Source of the DNA: Nonomuraea maritima
GTDB taxonomy: Bacteria; Actinomycetota; Actinomycetes; Streptosporangiales; Streptosporangiaceae
DNA length: 64,000 bases
Assembly: GCF_900100395.1 (NCBI RefSeq)
Contig: NZ_FNFB01000002.1
Location: forward strand, 124,001 to 188,000
Reading direction: 5' to 3'
The notes below the pieces were generated by a model that did not search any database, was not told where the DNA came from, and was given only the letters and a program-made list of their open reading frames with translations. The translations under genes and the position numbers were made by a program. Shown here piece after piece: positions 38,489 to 47,068 of the stretch. How positions within the stretch are numbered: position 1 is the first letter of the stretch; the number at the start of each line of letters is the position of its first letter.

Positions 38489-39891
38489 GCGTGCGGCAGC
38501 CAGACCGTGAAGAGGGTTCCTGGGTGCTGCGGGCGTACGGAGATCGTGCCGCCGTGCAGCAGGACGTTGGCCTTGGCGATGGACAGGCCGAGGCCACTGC
38601 CGTGGCTGCGGCCCCGGCCGGCCTTGAAGAAGCGGTCGAAGACGTGCGGCAATGCCTCGGCCGGGATGCCGGCGCCGTGGTCGCGCACCTTCACCTCCAG
38701 CCCGTTGTCGGTGCCGCGGGCGCTGATCACGACCGGGGGAGCGCCGTGCTTGAGTGCGTTGCCGACGAGGTTGGCCACGATGACGTCGAACCTGCCGAGG
38801 TCGAGGTTCACCGTCAGGCCCAGCGACGTCTTCACCGTCACCTGGTCCGTCCACCCGCGCATGCTCAGGCAGTCGGCGACGGCGTCGGCCACGGTCACCG
38901 GCTCCAGGTTCAGCGTGGCCGTGCCCGCGTCGAAGCGGCTGACCTCGATGAGCTGCTCGACCAGCTCGCGCAGGCGCTCGATCTCCCGCAGCACCAGCCT
39001 GACGGCCTGCGCGGGCGCCTCCGGGAGCCGGGCGGCCTCCTCCGAGAGCATGTCGGCCACCGCGGTCATGGCCGTGAGCGGCGTACGCAGCTCGTGGGAG
39101 ACGTCCGCGACGAATCTGCGGGACATCGCCTCCAGCGAGCGCAGCTCGGCCACGCTCAGCTCCAGCGCCGCCGCCGCGTCGTTGAACCTGACGGTGAGCT
39201 CGGCCAGCTCGTCCTGGCCGTGCACGGGCAGGCGGGTGTCGAGCCGGCCCTGCCCGAGCGCCTGGGCGGCCGCGCTGAGCCGCCTGACCGGCAGCAGCAC
39301 CCGCCGCGCCGACAGCAGGGCGACCACGAGGGCGACGAGCACGATGAGCAGGCTCGCCCTGGCCAGCGTGCTCCTGAGCGCGTCGAGCCGGTGTTCGTCG
39401 TCGCGCATGGGGAAGAAGACGAACGCGCGCAGGCCAGTGGCCTCGGCCCGGCCGTCGTCCGCGCGGTAGACCTCGGCGCCCACGATCAGGTAGAGCTCGT
39501 CGTGGATCGTCGTCCGCTGGGCGACGAGGCTCTGGTTCGCCCGGCCGTACAGCTCGTTGGGCACGTCGTCGCGGGTCAGGGGGCCGTTGGAGGAGACCAT
39601 GCCGTCGTACTCGACCACCACGCTGCGGCCCGGTCCGTTGAACGTCTGGGCCAGGCGGTCGAGCTCCCGCTGCGTCGGCGCGGCCTCGCCGGGCCGCAGC
39701 GTGCCGACGGGGAACGTGATGCCGCTCAGCTGCCGGGTCACCAGGTCGATCGCGGTGCTCTCGGCCCTGGTGACCAGCGCGGACTTCGCGAGTTCGTACC
39801 CGATGCCGGCGACGACCAGCGTGGCGGTGACGGCGACGAGCGTGAAGGTGATGACCAGACGGGCGCGCAACCCTGTCGGTATGGGGATCAC
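38485..39891 (-). CDS. Sensor histidine kinase (AfsQ2-like)
   Basis: The 468-residue protein has membrane helices at about 13-33 and 179-195 enclosing a 145-residue extracytoplasmic sensor, a HAMP region (RVLLPVRRLSAAAQALGQGRLDTRL), a HisKA domain with His266 in VADVSHELRTPL and a HATPase domain with the N-box NLVGNALKHG, and G-boxes VRDHGAGIP and GSGLGLSIAK. GTG 39891 is in a GTGA overlap with the response regulator gene. It partners the regulator at 39888-40562. Confidence 0.94.
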   Translation of the reverse strand: MIPIPTGLRARLVITFTLVAVTATLVVAGIGYELAKSALVTRAESTAIDLVTRQLSGITFPVGTLRPGEAAPTQRELDRLAQTFNGPGRSVVVEYDGMVSSNGPLTRDDVPNELYGRANQSLVAQRTTIHDELYLIVGAEVYRADDGRAEATGLRAFVFFPMRDDEHRLDALRSTLARASLLIVLVALVVALLSARRVLLPVRRLSAAAQALGQGRLDTRLPVHGQDELAELTVRFNDAAAALELSVAELRSLEAMSRRFVADVSHELRTPLTAMTAVADMLSEEAARLPEAPAQAVRLVLREIERLRELVEQLIEVSRFDAGTATLNLEPVTVADAVADCLSMRGWTDQVTVKTSLGLTVNLDLGRFDVIVANLVGNALKHGAPPVVISARGTDNGLEVKVRDHGAGIPAEALPHVFDRFFKAGRGRSHGSGLGLSIAKANVLLHGGTISVRPQHPGTLFTVWLPHA

Positions 39892-40562
39892 GGCGGGTTG
39901 AACCGGTATCCGAAGCCGCGGACCGTATGGATGAACACGGGTTCTGCGGGCTTGCGTTCGATCTTGGCGCGGATGCGCTGGACGCAGGCGTCCACGAGCC
40001 GTGAGTCGGCGATGTGGGTGTGGTCCCAGACGACGCGCAGCAGGTAGCGGCGGTTGAGCACCTGGCCGGGGTGACGGACGAGCTCCAGCAGCAGCCGCAG
40101 CTCGGTCGGGGTCAGGTGGACCTCCTTGCCGGCGAGCATGACCTTGAGCGCGCCGCGGTCGATCATGAGGTCGCCGAAGGTGATCCGGTCGGAGGCCGTG
40201 GAGTCGGCCCTGCGCAGGACAGCGCGGATGCGGGCGTCTAAGACGCGGGGTTCGACCGGCTTGACCACGTAGTCGTCGGCGCCCGCCTCCAGCCCGACGA
40301 CCACGTCGAGGTCGTCGCCGCGGGCGGTGAGGAGGATGACGGGGAGCTGGTCGAGCTTGCGGATGCGGCGGCACACCTCGACCCCGTCGATGCCGGGGAG
40401 CATGACGTCGAGGATGGCGATCTCGGGGCGGCGGGCCCTGATGTGGTCGAGGGCCTCCTCGCCGGTGGCGTACGAGGTGACGGAGTGTCCCTGACGGGCC
40501 AGCGCGAGTTCGAGGGCCGTGCGGACCGAGGGGTCGTCTTCGACGAGGAGGATGCCAGCCAC
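39888..40562 (-). CDS. OmpR-family response regulator (AfsQ1-like)
   Basis: The 224-residue protein has a receiver domain with acidic pocket ED-D (8-10), phospho-acceptor Asp52 in LDVMLPG, and a PhoB/OmpR winged HTH (LTPTELRLLLELVRHPGQVLNRRYLLRVVWDH, VHTVRGFGYRF). GTG 40562 follows -10 AATAAT with 6 nt between, suggesting a leaderless message. Upstream lies a GTCAC-N6-GTGAC direct repeat, the pattern reported for Streptomyces AfsQ1. The whole operon is three overlapping genes. Confidence 0.94.
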   Translation of the reverse strand: MAGILLVEDDPSVRTALELALARQGHSVTSYATGEEALDHIRARRPEIAILDVMLPGIDGVEVCRRIRKLDQLPVILLTARGDDLDVVVGLEAGADDYVVKPVEPRVLDARIRAVLRRADSTASDRITFGDLMIDRGALKVMLAGKEVHLTPTELRLLLELVRHPGQVLNRRYLLRVVWDHTHIADSRLVDACVQRIRAKIERKPAEPVFIHTVRGFGYRFNPP

Positions 40563-40568
40563 GCGGAT

Positions 40569-40617
40569 ATTATTCTTGAATGCTCCATATGACCGAACTA
40601 AGTCACCAAACTGTGAC
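40569..40617 (-). promoter_or_regulatory. Response regulator promoter with AfsQ1-type box
   Basis: Read on the minus strand, AATAAT (40569-40574) is 6 nt before GTG 40562, and TTCGGT (40592-40597) sits 17 nt further up as a weak -35. GTCAC-CAAACT-GTGAC (40602-40617) lies just upstream of the -35, where an activator would bind. It fits GTnAC-N6-GTnAC, the AfsQ1 site as I recall it. Confidence 0.6.
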
Positions 40618-40656
40618 GCGGTCCTGAACAGACTCCGACGTGCGCCCACCAACCTG

Positions 40657-40704
40657 AAGGCGACTCCCCTTCGGTACGGGCGCCCGAAGGGGAGCCAGCG
40701 CCTT
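40657..40704. promoter_or_regulatory. Long hairpin in the divergent intergenic region
   Basis: CTCCCCTTCGG and CCGAAGGGGAG (40664-40674, 40684-40694) form a perfect 11-bp stem with a 9-nt loop. Outside it, AAGGCG and CGCCTT pair again, giving a 17-bp interrupted hairpin. It lies between the response regulator and transglycosylase genes. A structured leader or terminator are both possible. Confidence 0.55.
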
Positions 40705-40705
40705 A

Positions 40706-40721
40706 TGTGACCAACGTCACA
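40706..40721. promoter_or_regulatory. Perfect CRP-type site
   Basis: TGTGA-CCAACG-TCACA matches the CRP consensus TGTGA-N6-TCACA with full symmetry and also GTG-N6-GnCAC described for Streptomyces Crp. It lies 108 bp before the transglycosylase gene. In mycobacteria CRP controls the cell-wall gene rpfA, a parallel case. Confidence 0.7.
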
Positions 40722-40828
40722 ATATTTGCGAAAAATCGGGCTAAGCAGCCACTTAGCAAAGGTTGCGGCAACGAATTCCCGCGTTTCGGTTGCGGACCAC
40801 CCCCTAGTACAGGGCAAGCTCATGGTTC

Positions 40829-41548
40829 GTGAGCCCGCGTCCGCAGCTGAAAGAGCGCCCCCAGGAAGCCGACCGCCCTGCGGCGCGCCGGTCGCGCCGG
40901 CCTTCCCCCTTCACCCCCAAGCGCGTGATCATCGCGGTCGTGTCGCTGGCCGTCGTCGGCGCCGGCGGCGCGTTCGTCTTCAACAGGGCCGTCGAGAACG
41001 CCAACCGGTCCGACGCCCAGCAGTTCAGCCTCACCGATCTCGGCAAGCTCGCCTCGGGCGACCTGGCCGCGCCCGACCCCGAGAACGACGCCATGAAGGC
41101 GGCCGCCGAGCAGGCGTTCCGTGCCCAGCAGCTCAAGGAGGGCCGCACCGGGACGGGCAAGGGCCTCAAGTGGGTGGTCCCCAAGCAGGCCCCGTCCGGC
41201 GGCGGTTTCCCGGCGACGAACTTCCCGCCCGGCAGCACCCCCTCGCCGGGCAGCAACAAGGCCACCGCCAAGGGCATGCTCGCCTCGTTCGGCTTCGGCC
41301 AGGACCAGTGGGGCTGCCTGGAGTCGCTCTGGACGAAGGAGAGCGGCTGGAACGAGCGGGCGATGAACCGCTACTCGGGCGCGTACGGCATCCCGCAGTC
41401 GCTGCCGGGCAGCAAGATGGCGAGCGCAGGCTCCGACTGGCAGACCAACGCCGCCACCCAGATCAAGTGGGGGCTCGGTTACATCAAGGGCCGCTATGGC
41501 ACGCCCTGTGCCGCGTGGGGTCATTCACAGTCCGTCGGCTGGTATTAG
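40829..41548 (+). CDS. Lytic transglycosylase-like secreted protein
   Basis: The 239-residue protein has a basic cytosolic start, one helix (about 30-52, KRVIIAVVSLAVVGAGGAFVF) and an Ala/Pro/Gly-rich linker. Its C-terminal SLT-like domain begins FGFGQDQWGCLESLWTKESGW, with Glu in KESGWN as the likely catalytic acid, and ends YGTPCAAWGHSQSVGWY with two Cys able to pair. It probably cleaves peptidoglycan glycan strands. GTG 40829 has no good ribosome site. CRP-type and hairpin elements upstream suggest strict control. Confidence 0.85.
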   Translation: MSPRPQLKERPQEADRPAARRSRRPSPFTPKRVIIAVVSLAVVGAGGAFVFNRAVENANRSDAQQFSLTDLGKLASGDLAAPDPENDAMKAAAEQAFRAQQLKEGRTGTGKGLKWVVPKQAPSGGGFPATNFPPGSTPSPGSNKATAKGMLASFGFGQDQWGCLESLWTKESGWNERAMNRYSGAYGIPQSLPGSKMASAGSDWQTNAATQIKWGLGYIKGRYGTPCAAWGHSQSVGWY

Positions 41549-41618
41549 AGAGTCAACTTTGCTCCTCTAATCGGCAAGCCGCCGCGCCCCTCCCGCCATA
41601 CCGTCGCACCCTGGCCAC

Positions 41619-43607
41619 ATGGGTGTGAAGGTCAGTGTGATCGTCAATGTTCACAATCCGGGTGACACCGCCGACGCGTGCATCCGCTCCGCCCTGGAGC
41701 AGACACTGCCCGCGGACGAATACGAAGTGATCTTCGTGGACGACGGGTCCACGGACGGCATCACCGAACGCCTCGACGCCATCGCGGGCGCTCGTCCCCA
41801 CGTGCGCACGCTGCACCTCCCGCACACCGGCTCCCCGATGCGCGGCCGCAACGTCGGCCTCGCCGCGGCCACCGGCGACTACGTCTACTTCCTCGGCCAG
41901 CGCGACCGCCTCGACCGCGACGCACTCAGGCGCATGCACGACCGCGCCGTGGAGACCGACGCCGACGTGCTCATCGGCCGCCTGGTCAGGGAATCGGGGC
42001 CGCCGATGACCGCCTTCGAACGCAGCACCGCCCGCGCCGACATCCTGCGCGACCGGCTGCTCACCCTGCTGCAGCCGCAGCAGCTCTACCGCCGCTCCTT
42101 CCTGGAGCAGCACGACCTCGGCTTCTCCGTGAGCGGCAGCCGGATGGCGGAGCAGGCGTTCGTCATGCGGGCGTACCTGCACGCCAAGGTCATCGCCGTG
42201 CTGGCCGAGCACGTCTGCTGCCATCTCGGCGAGGTCCTGCCCGCCGAGGAGAAGCCGCGCGCGATCGCCGCGGAGCTGTACGCGCTGCTCGACGACATCG
42301 ACACCTACGTCGGCGAGGGCCGGCAGCGCGACCGCATGTACGCCCACTGGTACCGCCACGCCGCCCTGCGCCCGCTGCTCACCACCAGGTTCGCCGAGTC
42401 GTCCGTCGACCGGGGCGTGCACTTCCGGGTCGTGCAGGAGCTCGTCACCAAGCGGTTCCACGAGCGGCTGGACGCGTACCTGCCGGTCCAGCTCCGCCTG
42501 ATCGCCGCCTACGTCCGCGCCGGGCGGCTCGACCAGATCGTGCTCATGGCGAACTTCGGCGTTCGGGCCAAACTGCGCGCCGACCTGACCGAGGTGCGCT
42601 GGGACGCGCACGTCCTCGTGCTCGCGCTGACCGCCGAGATGGTGAACCGCGACAACACGCCCGACCGGTACCGCCTCGACGGCGACCGCATCCACTGGGT
42701 CCCGCCGCGCGCCCTCGACCTCAGGAACGTCTCCGACGGCGTCACCGACATCACCGAGGCGGTCGAGCGCGCCCGCATGGAGGTGTACGTCCGCCACGCC
42801 CGGACGGGCGTCGTCCACTTCCTGCCGCTGACCCAGCACGTGGCACAGGTCAAGGAGGGCCGCCGTCAGGTCCGGGTGCAGATCAAGGGGGAGGCCCGGC
42901 TGGACGTCACCAGCGCCGCCCTCGGCGAGCCGCTCACGTCGGGGCAGTGGGAGGTCCACGTACGGATGTACAGCGGCGCCAACCAGGCGAGAGCCCGCGT
43001 CGGCCGCGCCGAGGGGCCGCTCAACTGCCTCGGCGTGCTGGCCCAGCGGCCCAGGACGCGGCTCGTGGTGCCCTGCTGGAGCGACCACGGCGACCTGGGC
43101 CTGGCCATCGAGCCGCGCTCGTTCACCGAGTCGATCGCGCTGGTGTCGCCCGGCGTGTCACTCAAGCAGCTCGACGGGAACATGTACGTCGTGCTGCCGG
43201 TGCCGTACGTGCCGCCGAGCGGCGGCCCGCCGCTGGAGCTGGTGCTGCGCGGCCTCGGGCGGCGCGATCGCGAGGTGAGCGTCCCCGCCCTGGTCGAGGC
43301 CGGGGTGCCCGGCAGGATCGCCGGGCAGCTCGTGGCCAAGGTGCCGGTCAAGCGCATGGCGGGCAGCGGCGAGCTCAGCACCGGCGGCTGGACGTGCTCG
43401 CTGCGCAGCCCCGAGGAGGAGGTCGGGCTGCGCTTCAAGCTGGAGGTACGCGGGGGGAAGGTGCGGGCGAGACCCTCCGGCAGCGCCCTGCGCCCGCGTT
43501 CGCCCCTCGGCCGGGACACCGTGCTGCACCGCCTCGGCCGCCGGCTGCCCGGTGCGCGCCACCTGGTCCGCTGGGCGCGCGCCGGACGGCACCGCTACCT
43601 GTCCTGA
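41619..43607 (+). CDS. Family 2 glycosyltransferase
   Basis: The 662-residue protein has an N-terminal GT-A domain: VSVIVNVHNPGDTADACIRSALEQT, VIFVDDGSTDG (residues 38-47) and MRGRNVGLAAATGDYVYFLG. The metal-binding DxD position after that reads GQRD (93-96) in place of the usual D-x-D, so activity or metal use may differ. Residues about 330-662 are beta-rich and resemble the C-terminal domains of wall teichoic acid-type transferases. No membrane helix is seen. Its stop overlaps the convergent esterase gene by 13 bp. Confidence 0.85.
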   Translation: MGVKVSVIVNVHNPGDTADACIRSALEQTLPADEYEVIFVDDGSTDGITERLDAIAGARPHVRTLHLPHTGSPMRGRNVGLAAATGDYVYFLGQRDRLDRDALRRMHDRAVETDADVLIGRLVRESGPPMTAFERSTARADILRDRLLTLLQPQQLYRRSFLEQHDLGFSVSGSRMAEQAFVMRAYLHAKVIAVLAEHVCCHLGEVLPAEEKPRAIAAELYALLDDIDTYVGEGRQRDRMYAHWYRHAALRPLLTTRFAESSVDRGVHFRVVQELVTKRFHERLDAYLPVQLRLIAAYVRAGRLDQIVLMANFGVRAKLRADLTEVRWDAHVLVLALTAEMVNRDNTPDRYRLDGDRIHWVPPRALDLRNVSDGVTDITEAVERARMEVYVRHARTGVVHFLPLTQHVAQVKEGRRQVRVQIKGEARLDVTSAALGEPLTSGQWEVHVRMYSGANQARARVGRAEGPLNCLGVLAQRPRTRLVVPCWSDHGDLGLAIEPRSFTESIALVSPGVSLKQLDGNMYVVLPVPYVPPSGGPPLELVLRGLGRRDREVSVPALVEAGVPGRIAGQLVAKVPVKRMAGSGELSTGGWTCSLRSPEEEVGLRFKLEVRGGKVRARPSGSALRPRSPLGRDTVLHRLGRRLPGARHLVRWARAGRHRYLS

Positions 43608-44761
43608 CGCGGCTTCCCTGTCCAGGCCTCGAGTTCCTCGAAGGCGCTGCGGAAGACGGGGAGCATGGGCTTGAGCTGGTCGGGGTAGACGTCGACGAGG
43701 CTGTCGAGGTGGTTGCCGCCCTCCACGCGGTGGTAGCGGAACGGCCGGTGCGGGCCGACCATCTTGGCGTAGACGTCGGAGTCACGCGAGATCGGCAGCA
43801 GCGTGTCGAGCGTGCCGTGCAGGGTGATCAGCGGCTTGGTGATCCGGCCGGTGAGCGCGATCTTCGCCATCGCCGCGTACGGCTTGCGCCTGTCGTAGTC
43901 GTAGTCGGCCGGCGCGCCCGTGTACGAGGGGTCGAGCTCCTTCTGGTAGATCTCCTGCGTCAGCTCCCAGTAGTAGTCGCGGTGGAACTGCCACAGGAAC
44001 TCCGAGCCGGGCGCGAACCCCGCGGCGTACACGCCCTTGCCGTCCGGGTACGCCTTCAGCGCCTTCGGCAGGAAGTTGAGCAGGTTGTCGCCCTTGAGCC
44101 GGAAGAGCGTGCCCTCCCAGTCGATGCCGCCGTCGTACAGGTGACCCTTGTTCTCCAGCTGCCACCTGACCAGGTAACCGCCGTTGGAGATGCCGGCGGC
44201 GTACGTCCGCTTGACGCGGCGGCCGTAGTGCCGGCCGACCACGGCCTTGGCGGCCACGGTGAGCTCGGTGACGCGGTCGTTCCACTCGGCGATGGCGTCG
44301 CCCGGCCTGCGGCCGTCCTCGTAGAAGTTCACGCCGACGTTGCCCTTGTCGGTGCCGGCGAACGCGTACCCCTTGGCCAGCACCCAGTCGGAGATCGTGT
44401 AGTCGTTGGCGTACTGCTCCCGGTTGCCCGGCGTGCCGGTGACGACCAGGCCGCCGTTCCAGTTGTCGGGGAGCCTGATGACGAACTGGGCGTCGTGGTT
44501 CCAGCCGTGCGTGGTGTTGCCGGTGGAGGTGTCGGGGAAGTAGCCGTCGATCTGGACGCCGGGCACGCCGGTCGGGTTGACCGTGGCGGCCGAGTGCAGG
44601 CCGGCCCAGTCGGAGGGGTCGGTGTGCCCGGTCACCGACGTGCCGGCCGTCGTCAGGTCGTCCAGCCTGGCGACGACCTGGCGTTCCGCGCCCGGCACGA
44701 CGAGAGGCGTCCCGCCGCCCGGGGTCAGCAGGCTCGCGACGAGGGTGAGTGCGACGAACAT
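43595..44761 (-). CDS. Secreted alpha/beta-hydrolase esterase (tannase or 3HB-oligomer hydrolase-like)
   Basis: The 388-residue protein begins with a short hydrophobic signal (MFVALTLVASLL) and has the nucleophile elbow AGISNGGYL near residue 195, acid HGTLDTLLP and His in EGGNHLDS. Large insertions between them (NTTHGWNHDAQFVIRLPDNWNGGLVV, DWEGTLFRLKG) resemble tannase/feruloyl esterase and 3-hydroxybutyrate-oligomer hydrolase relatives. Its ATG follows directly after the TAG of the upstream hydrolase gene. With an adjacent 3-hydroxybutyrate dehydrogenase it could feed that pathway from an extracellular ester; the substrate is inferred. Confidence 0.75.
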   Translation of the reverse strand: MFVALTLVASLLTPGGGTPLVVPGAERQVVARLDDLTTAGTSVTGHTDPSDWAGLHSAATVNPTGVPGVQIDGYFPDTSTGNTTHGWNHDAQFVIRLPDNWNGGLVVTGTPGNREQYANDYTISDWVLAKGYAFAGTDKGNVGVNFYEDGRRPGDAIAEWNDRVTELTVAAKAVVGRHYGRRVKRTYAAGISNGGYLVRWQLENKGHLYDGGIDWEGTLFRLKGDNLLNFLPKALKAYPDGKGVYAAGFAPGSEFLWQFHRDYYWELTQEIYQKELDPSYTGAPADYDYDRRKPYAAMAKIALTGRITKPLITLHGTLDTLLPISRDSDVYAKMVGPHRPFRYHRVEGGNHLDSLVDVYPDQLKPMLPVFRSAFEELEAWTGKPRQDR

Positions 44762-45766
44762 CTACGCGTCCTTCACGTGGTCGGCCAGCAGGCGCTGGAA
44801 CTCGGCGGGGTGTTCGAGGTGCGGGCTGTGGCCGCAGTCGTCCAGCACGACCTCGCGGTAGTGGCCGTAGCGCTCCAGCACCGTCCTGGTCTGGGTGACC
44901 ATGGGCTGGGCCGGGGTGCCGGGGGAGCCGGGCACGACGCCGAGCGCGCCCAGGTGGGCGAGGTCGAACAGCGAGGTGTCCGACACGATCAGGTCGTCGG
45001 CGCCCCTGATCCACAGGATGGGCGGCCTCGGGTGGATCTCGTGCAGGTGGTCGAGGCGGAAGTGGGTGGGCGCGATGGCGTTGAGTACGCCGGTCTTGCC
45101 CGGCGCCACGCCGGGCCAGGCGCCGGAGGTGGCTGCGTCGCCCGGGTAGTGGGCCTCGCCCACGCGGGTGGTGAGCATCGACCGTACGTAGAAGTCCTCG
45201 TCGGTGAGTCTCGCCGGGTCCTTCACGTACGACGATCGCAGGACGTTGCGCGGCGACGTGGGCGACTCCTCCGACAGGTCGCCGGCCTGGAGGCGGGTCA
45301 CGAAGTCAGGGTTGGCGGCACCGGCGCCCGCTCCCGTGCCGTCGGGGTGCGTGAGCCGGCCGTCGGGCCCCTCCGTGCCGCCGAAGCCGTACGGCGAGAT
45401 GGGGTTGACCAGCGTCACGCTCCTGACGACGGCGGGCCGGTCGCGCAGCGCCTGCAGCACGACGCCGCCGCCCATGCTCCAGCCGACCAGGTGGACGCCG
45501 TCGAGTCCGAGGGCGTCGACGAGCTCCAGCACGTCGTCGCTGTAGTCGCGCAGCCCTCGGGTGGCGTCCACCGGCGCCGGGTCCGTCTCGCCGAACCCGC
45601 GCAGGTCCACCGCGAGCGGACGGTACCCCTCGGGCAGCGCCGCCATGCTGTCGCGCCAGAACGCGCCCGAGGAGACGTTGCCGTGCACGAACAGCACCGG
45701 CTCGCCGTCCGTCCGGCCGTCCACGGTGTGGACGTGCTGGGAAAGCCTCTGGGTGGTCACCTTCAT
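44762..45766 (-). CDS. Alpha/beta hydrolase
   Basis: The 334-residue cytosolic hydrolase has oxyanion motif VLFVHGNVSSGAFWRD, nucleophile GWSMGGGV (about residue 108), WIRGADDLIV for the acid and DCGHSPHLEHP for the His. A long cap domain (about 130-240) separates the halves. The ATG overlaps the transporter stop (ATGA), so synthesis is coupled to uptake. Likely substrate is the compound imported by the MHS transporter, perhaps a hydroxyacid ester or lactone. Confidence 0.88.
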   Translation of the reverse strand: MKVTTQRLSQHVHTVDGRTDGEPVLFVHGNVSSGAFWRDSMAALPEGYRPLAVDLRGFGETDPAPVDATRGLRDYSDDVLELVDALGLDGVHLVGWSMGGGVVLQALRDRPAVVRSVTLVNPISPYGFGGTEGPDGRLTHPDGTGAGAGAANPDFVTRLQAGDLSEESPTSPRNVLRSSYVKDPARLTDEDFYVRSMLTTRVGEAHYPGDAATSGAWPGVAPGKTGVLNAIAPTHFRLDHLHEIHPRPPILWIRGADDLIVSDTSLFDLAHLGALGVVPGSPGTPAQPMVTQTRTVLERYGHYREVVLDDCGHSPHLEHPAEFQRLLADHVKDA

Positions 45767-47037
45767 CGCGCGGGCGTCCTCTCCGCGAGGTCGCTGCCCT
45801 GGGTCTCGCGGGCGGCGTAGACCGCTCCCAGGGTGAGCACCGCCGCCAGGCCGAGGTAGATCGAGATGGGCACGCTCGTGCCGTATTCGCGCAGCAGCGC
45901 GACGGCGATGATCGGGGCCAGCGCGCCCGCCACGATCGCCGAGAGCTGGGCGCCGATGGAGACGCCGGTGTAGCGCATCCGCGTGCCGAACAGCTCGGAG
46001 AAGAAGGCGGCCTGCGGGCCGTACATCATGCCGTGGAAGAGCAGGCCGACGGTGACGGCCAGGGTGATGGCGAGGAAGTTGCCGGTGTCCACGAGCGGGA
46101 AGAACGCGAAGATCCACACCCCGATGCCGGCGGCGCCCGCCAGGTAGATCGGACGGCGGCCGACCCGGTCGGACAGCGCGCCCCACATCGGGATCGTGAC
46201 GAAGTGGATGGCCGAGGCGATGAGCACCGCGCTCAGCACGGTCGAGTTGGGGATGTCGTTCGTGGTCGCGTACGTGATGACGAAGACGGTCAGCAGGTAG
46301 AACGAGATGTTCTCCGCCATGCGCGCGCCGATCGCGATGACCACGTCCTTCGCGTGGTGGCGCAGCACCCCGACGATCGGCGCCCGCTCCTCGGGCGGGG
46401 CCTGCTGGAACACCGGCGACTCGCTGATCGTCAACCGGATCCACAGCCCGATCAGCACGAGGACGCCCGACAGCAGGAACGGCACCCGCCAGCCCCACGA
46501 CAGGAACGCCTCCTCCGACTGCAGGGCGGCGAGGGCCGCCAGCACGCCGGTCGCGAGCAGGTTGCCGCCCGGCGCGCCCGCCTGCGGCCACGACGCCCAG
46601 AAGCCGCGCCGCGCGTTGTCGCCGTGCTCGGAGACGATCAGCACCGCGCCGCCCCACTCGCCGCCGAGCGCGAAGCCCTGCACGAGCCGCAGCGACGTCA
46701 GCACGAGCGCCGCGGCCGGGCCGAGCGTCTCGTACGTCGGCAGGCAGCCGATCAGGAACGTCGCGGCGCCCATCATCAGCAGGCTGACGACCAGCAGGGT
46801 CTTACGCCCGATCCGGTCGCCGAAGTGGCCGAAGACCAGGCCGCCGAGCGGGCGGGCGACGAAGCCGACCGCGTACGTGAGGAACGCCAATAACGTGCCT
46901 GTCAGCGGATCGGACTCGGGGAAGAACAGCTTGTTGAACACGAGAGCGGCTGCCGAGCCGTACAGGAAGAAGTCGTACCACTCGATGGTGGTGCCGATCA
47001 GGCTCGCGGCGACGATCTTCTTGATGGAAGTGGCCAT
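45763..47037 (-). CDS. MHS-family MFS transporter
   Basis: The 424-residue protein has twelve predicted helices and the metabolite:H+ symporter (MHS) signatures ASLIGTTIEWYDFFLYG, GGLVFGHFGDRIGRK, RLVQGFALGGEWGGAVL and SDRVGRRP. MHS members import organic acids such as shikimate, citrate or ketoglutarate. I chose ATG 47037; an in-frame GTG at 47046 lies inside a 9-bp inverted repeat. No Shine-Dalgarno is present before either. Confidence 0.92.
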   Translation of the reverse strand: MATSIKKIVAASLIGTTIEWYDFFLYGSAAALVFNKLFFPESDPLTGTLLAFLTYAVGFVARPLGGLVFGHFGDRIGRKTLLVVSLLMMGAATFLIGCLPTYETLGPAAALVLTSLRLVQGFALGGEWGGAVLIVSEHGDNARRGFWASWPQAGAPGGNLLATGVLAALAALQSEEAFLSWGWRVPFLLSGVLVLIGLWIRLTISESPVFQQAPPEERAPIVGVLRHHAKDVVIAIGARMAENISFYLLTVFVITYATTNDIPNSTVLSAVLIASAIHFVTIPMWGALSDRVGRRPIYLAGAAGIGVWIFAFFPLVDTGNFLAITLAVTVGLLFHGMMYGPQAAFFSELFGTRMRYTGVSIGAQLSAIVAGALAPIIAVALLREYGTSVPISIYLGLAAVLTLGAVYAARETQGSDLAERTPAR

Positions 47038-47063
47038 GCCGGTCACGGTAAGGAGTGACCGGC
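47038..47063 (-). promoter_or_regulatory. 9-bp inverted repeat abutting the transporter start codon
   Basis: GCCGGTCAC-N8-GTGACCGGC is perfect and ends directly against ATG 47037 on the minus strand. The loop in the RNA reads TCCTTACC. It could be an operator or a start-site hairpin. GTGACCGG recurs at 48957 beside the regulator gene. Confidence 0.55.
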
Positions 47064-47068
47064 GTCAC

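Noticed and set aside
38485-40562. MtrA-MtrB-LpqB assignment for the two-component operon
   Set aside because: The lipoprotein is only 168 residues while LpqB is several times longer, and the upstream GTnAC-N6-GTnAC box favours the AfsQ set. It is kept as an alternative only.
40563-40828. Possible c-di-AMP (ydaO) riboswitch before the transglycosylase gene, as occurs for some actinobacterial wall hydrolases
   Set aside because: The long hairpin is real but the conserved ydaO core sequences are not recognisable.
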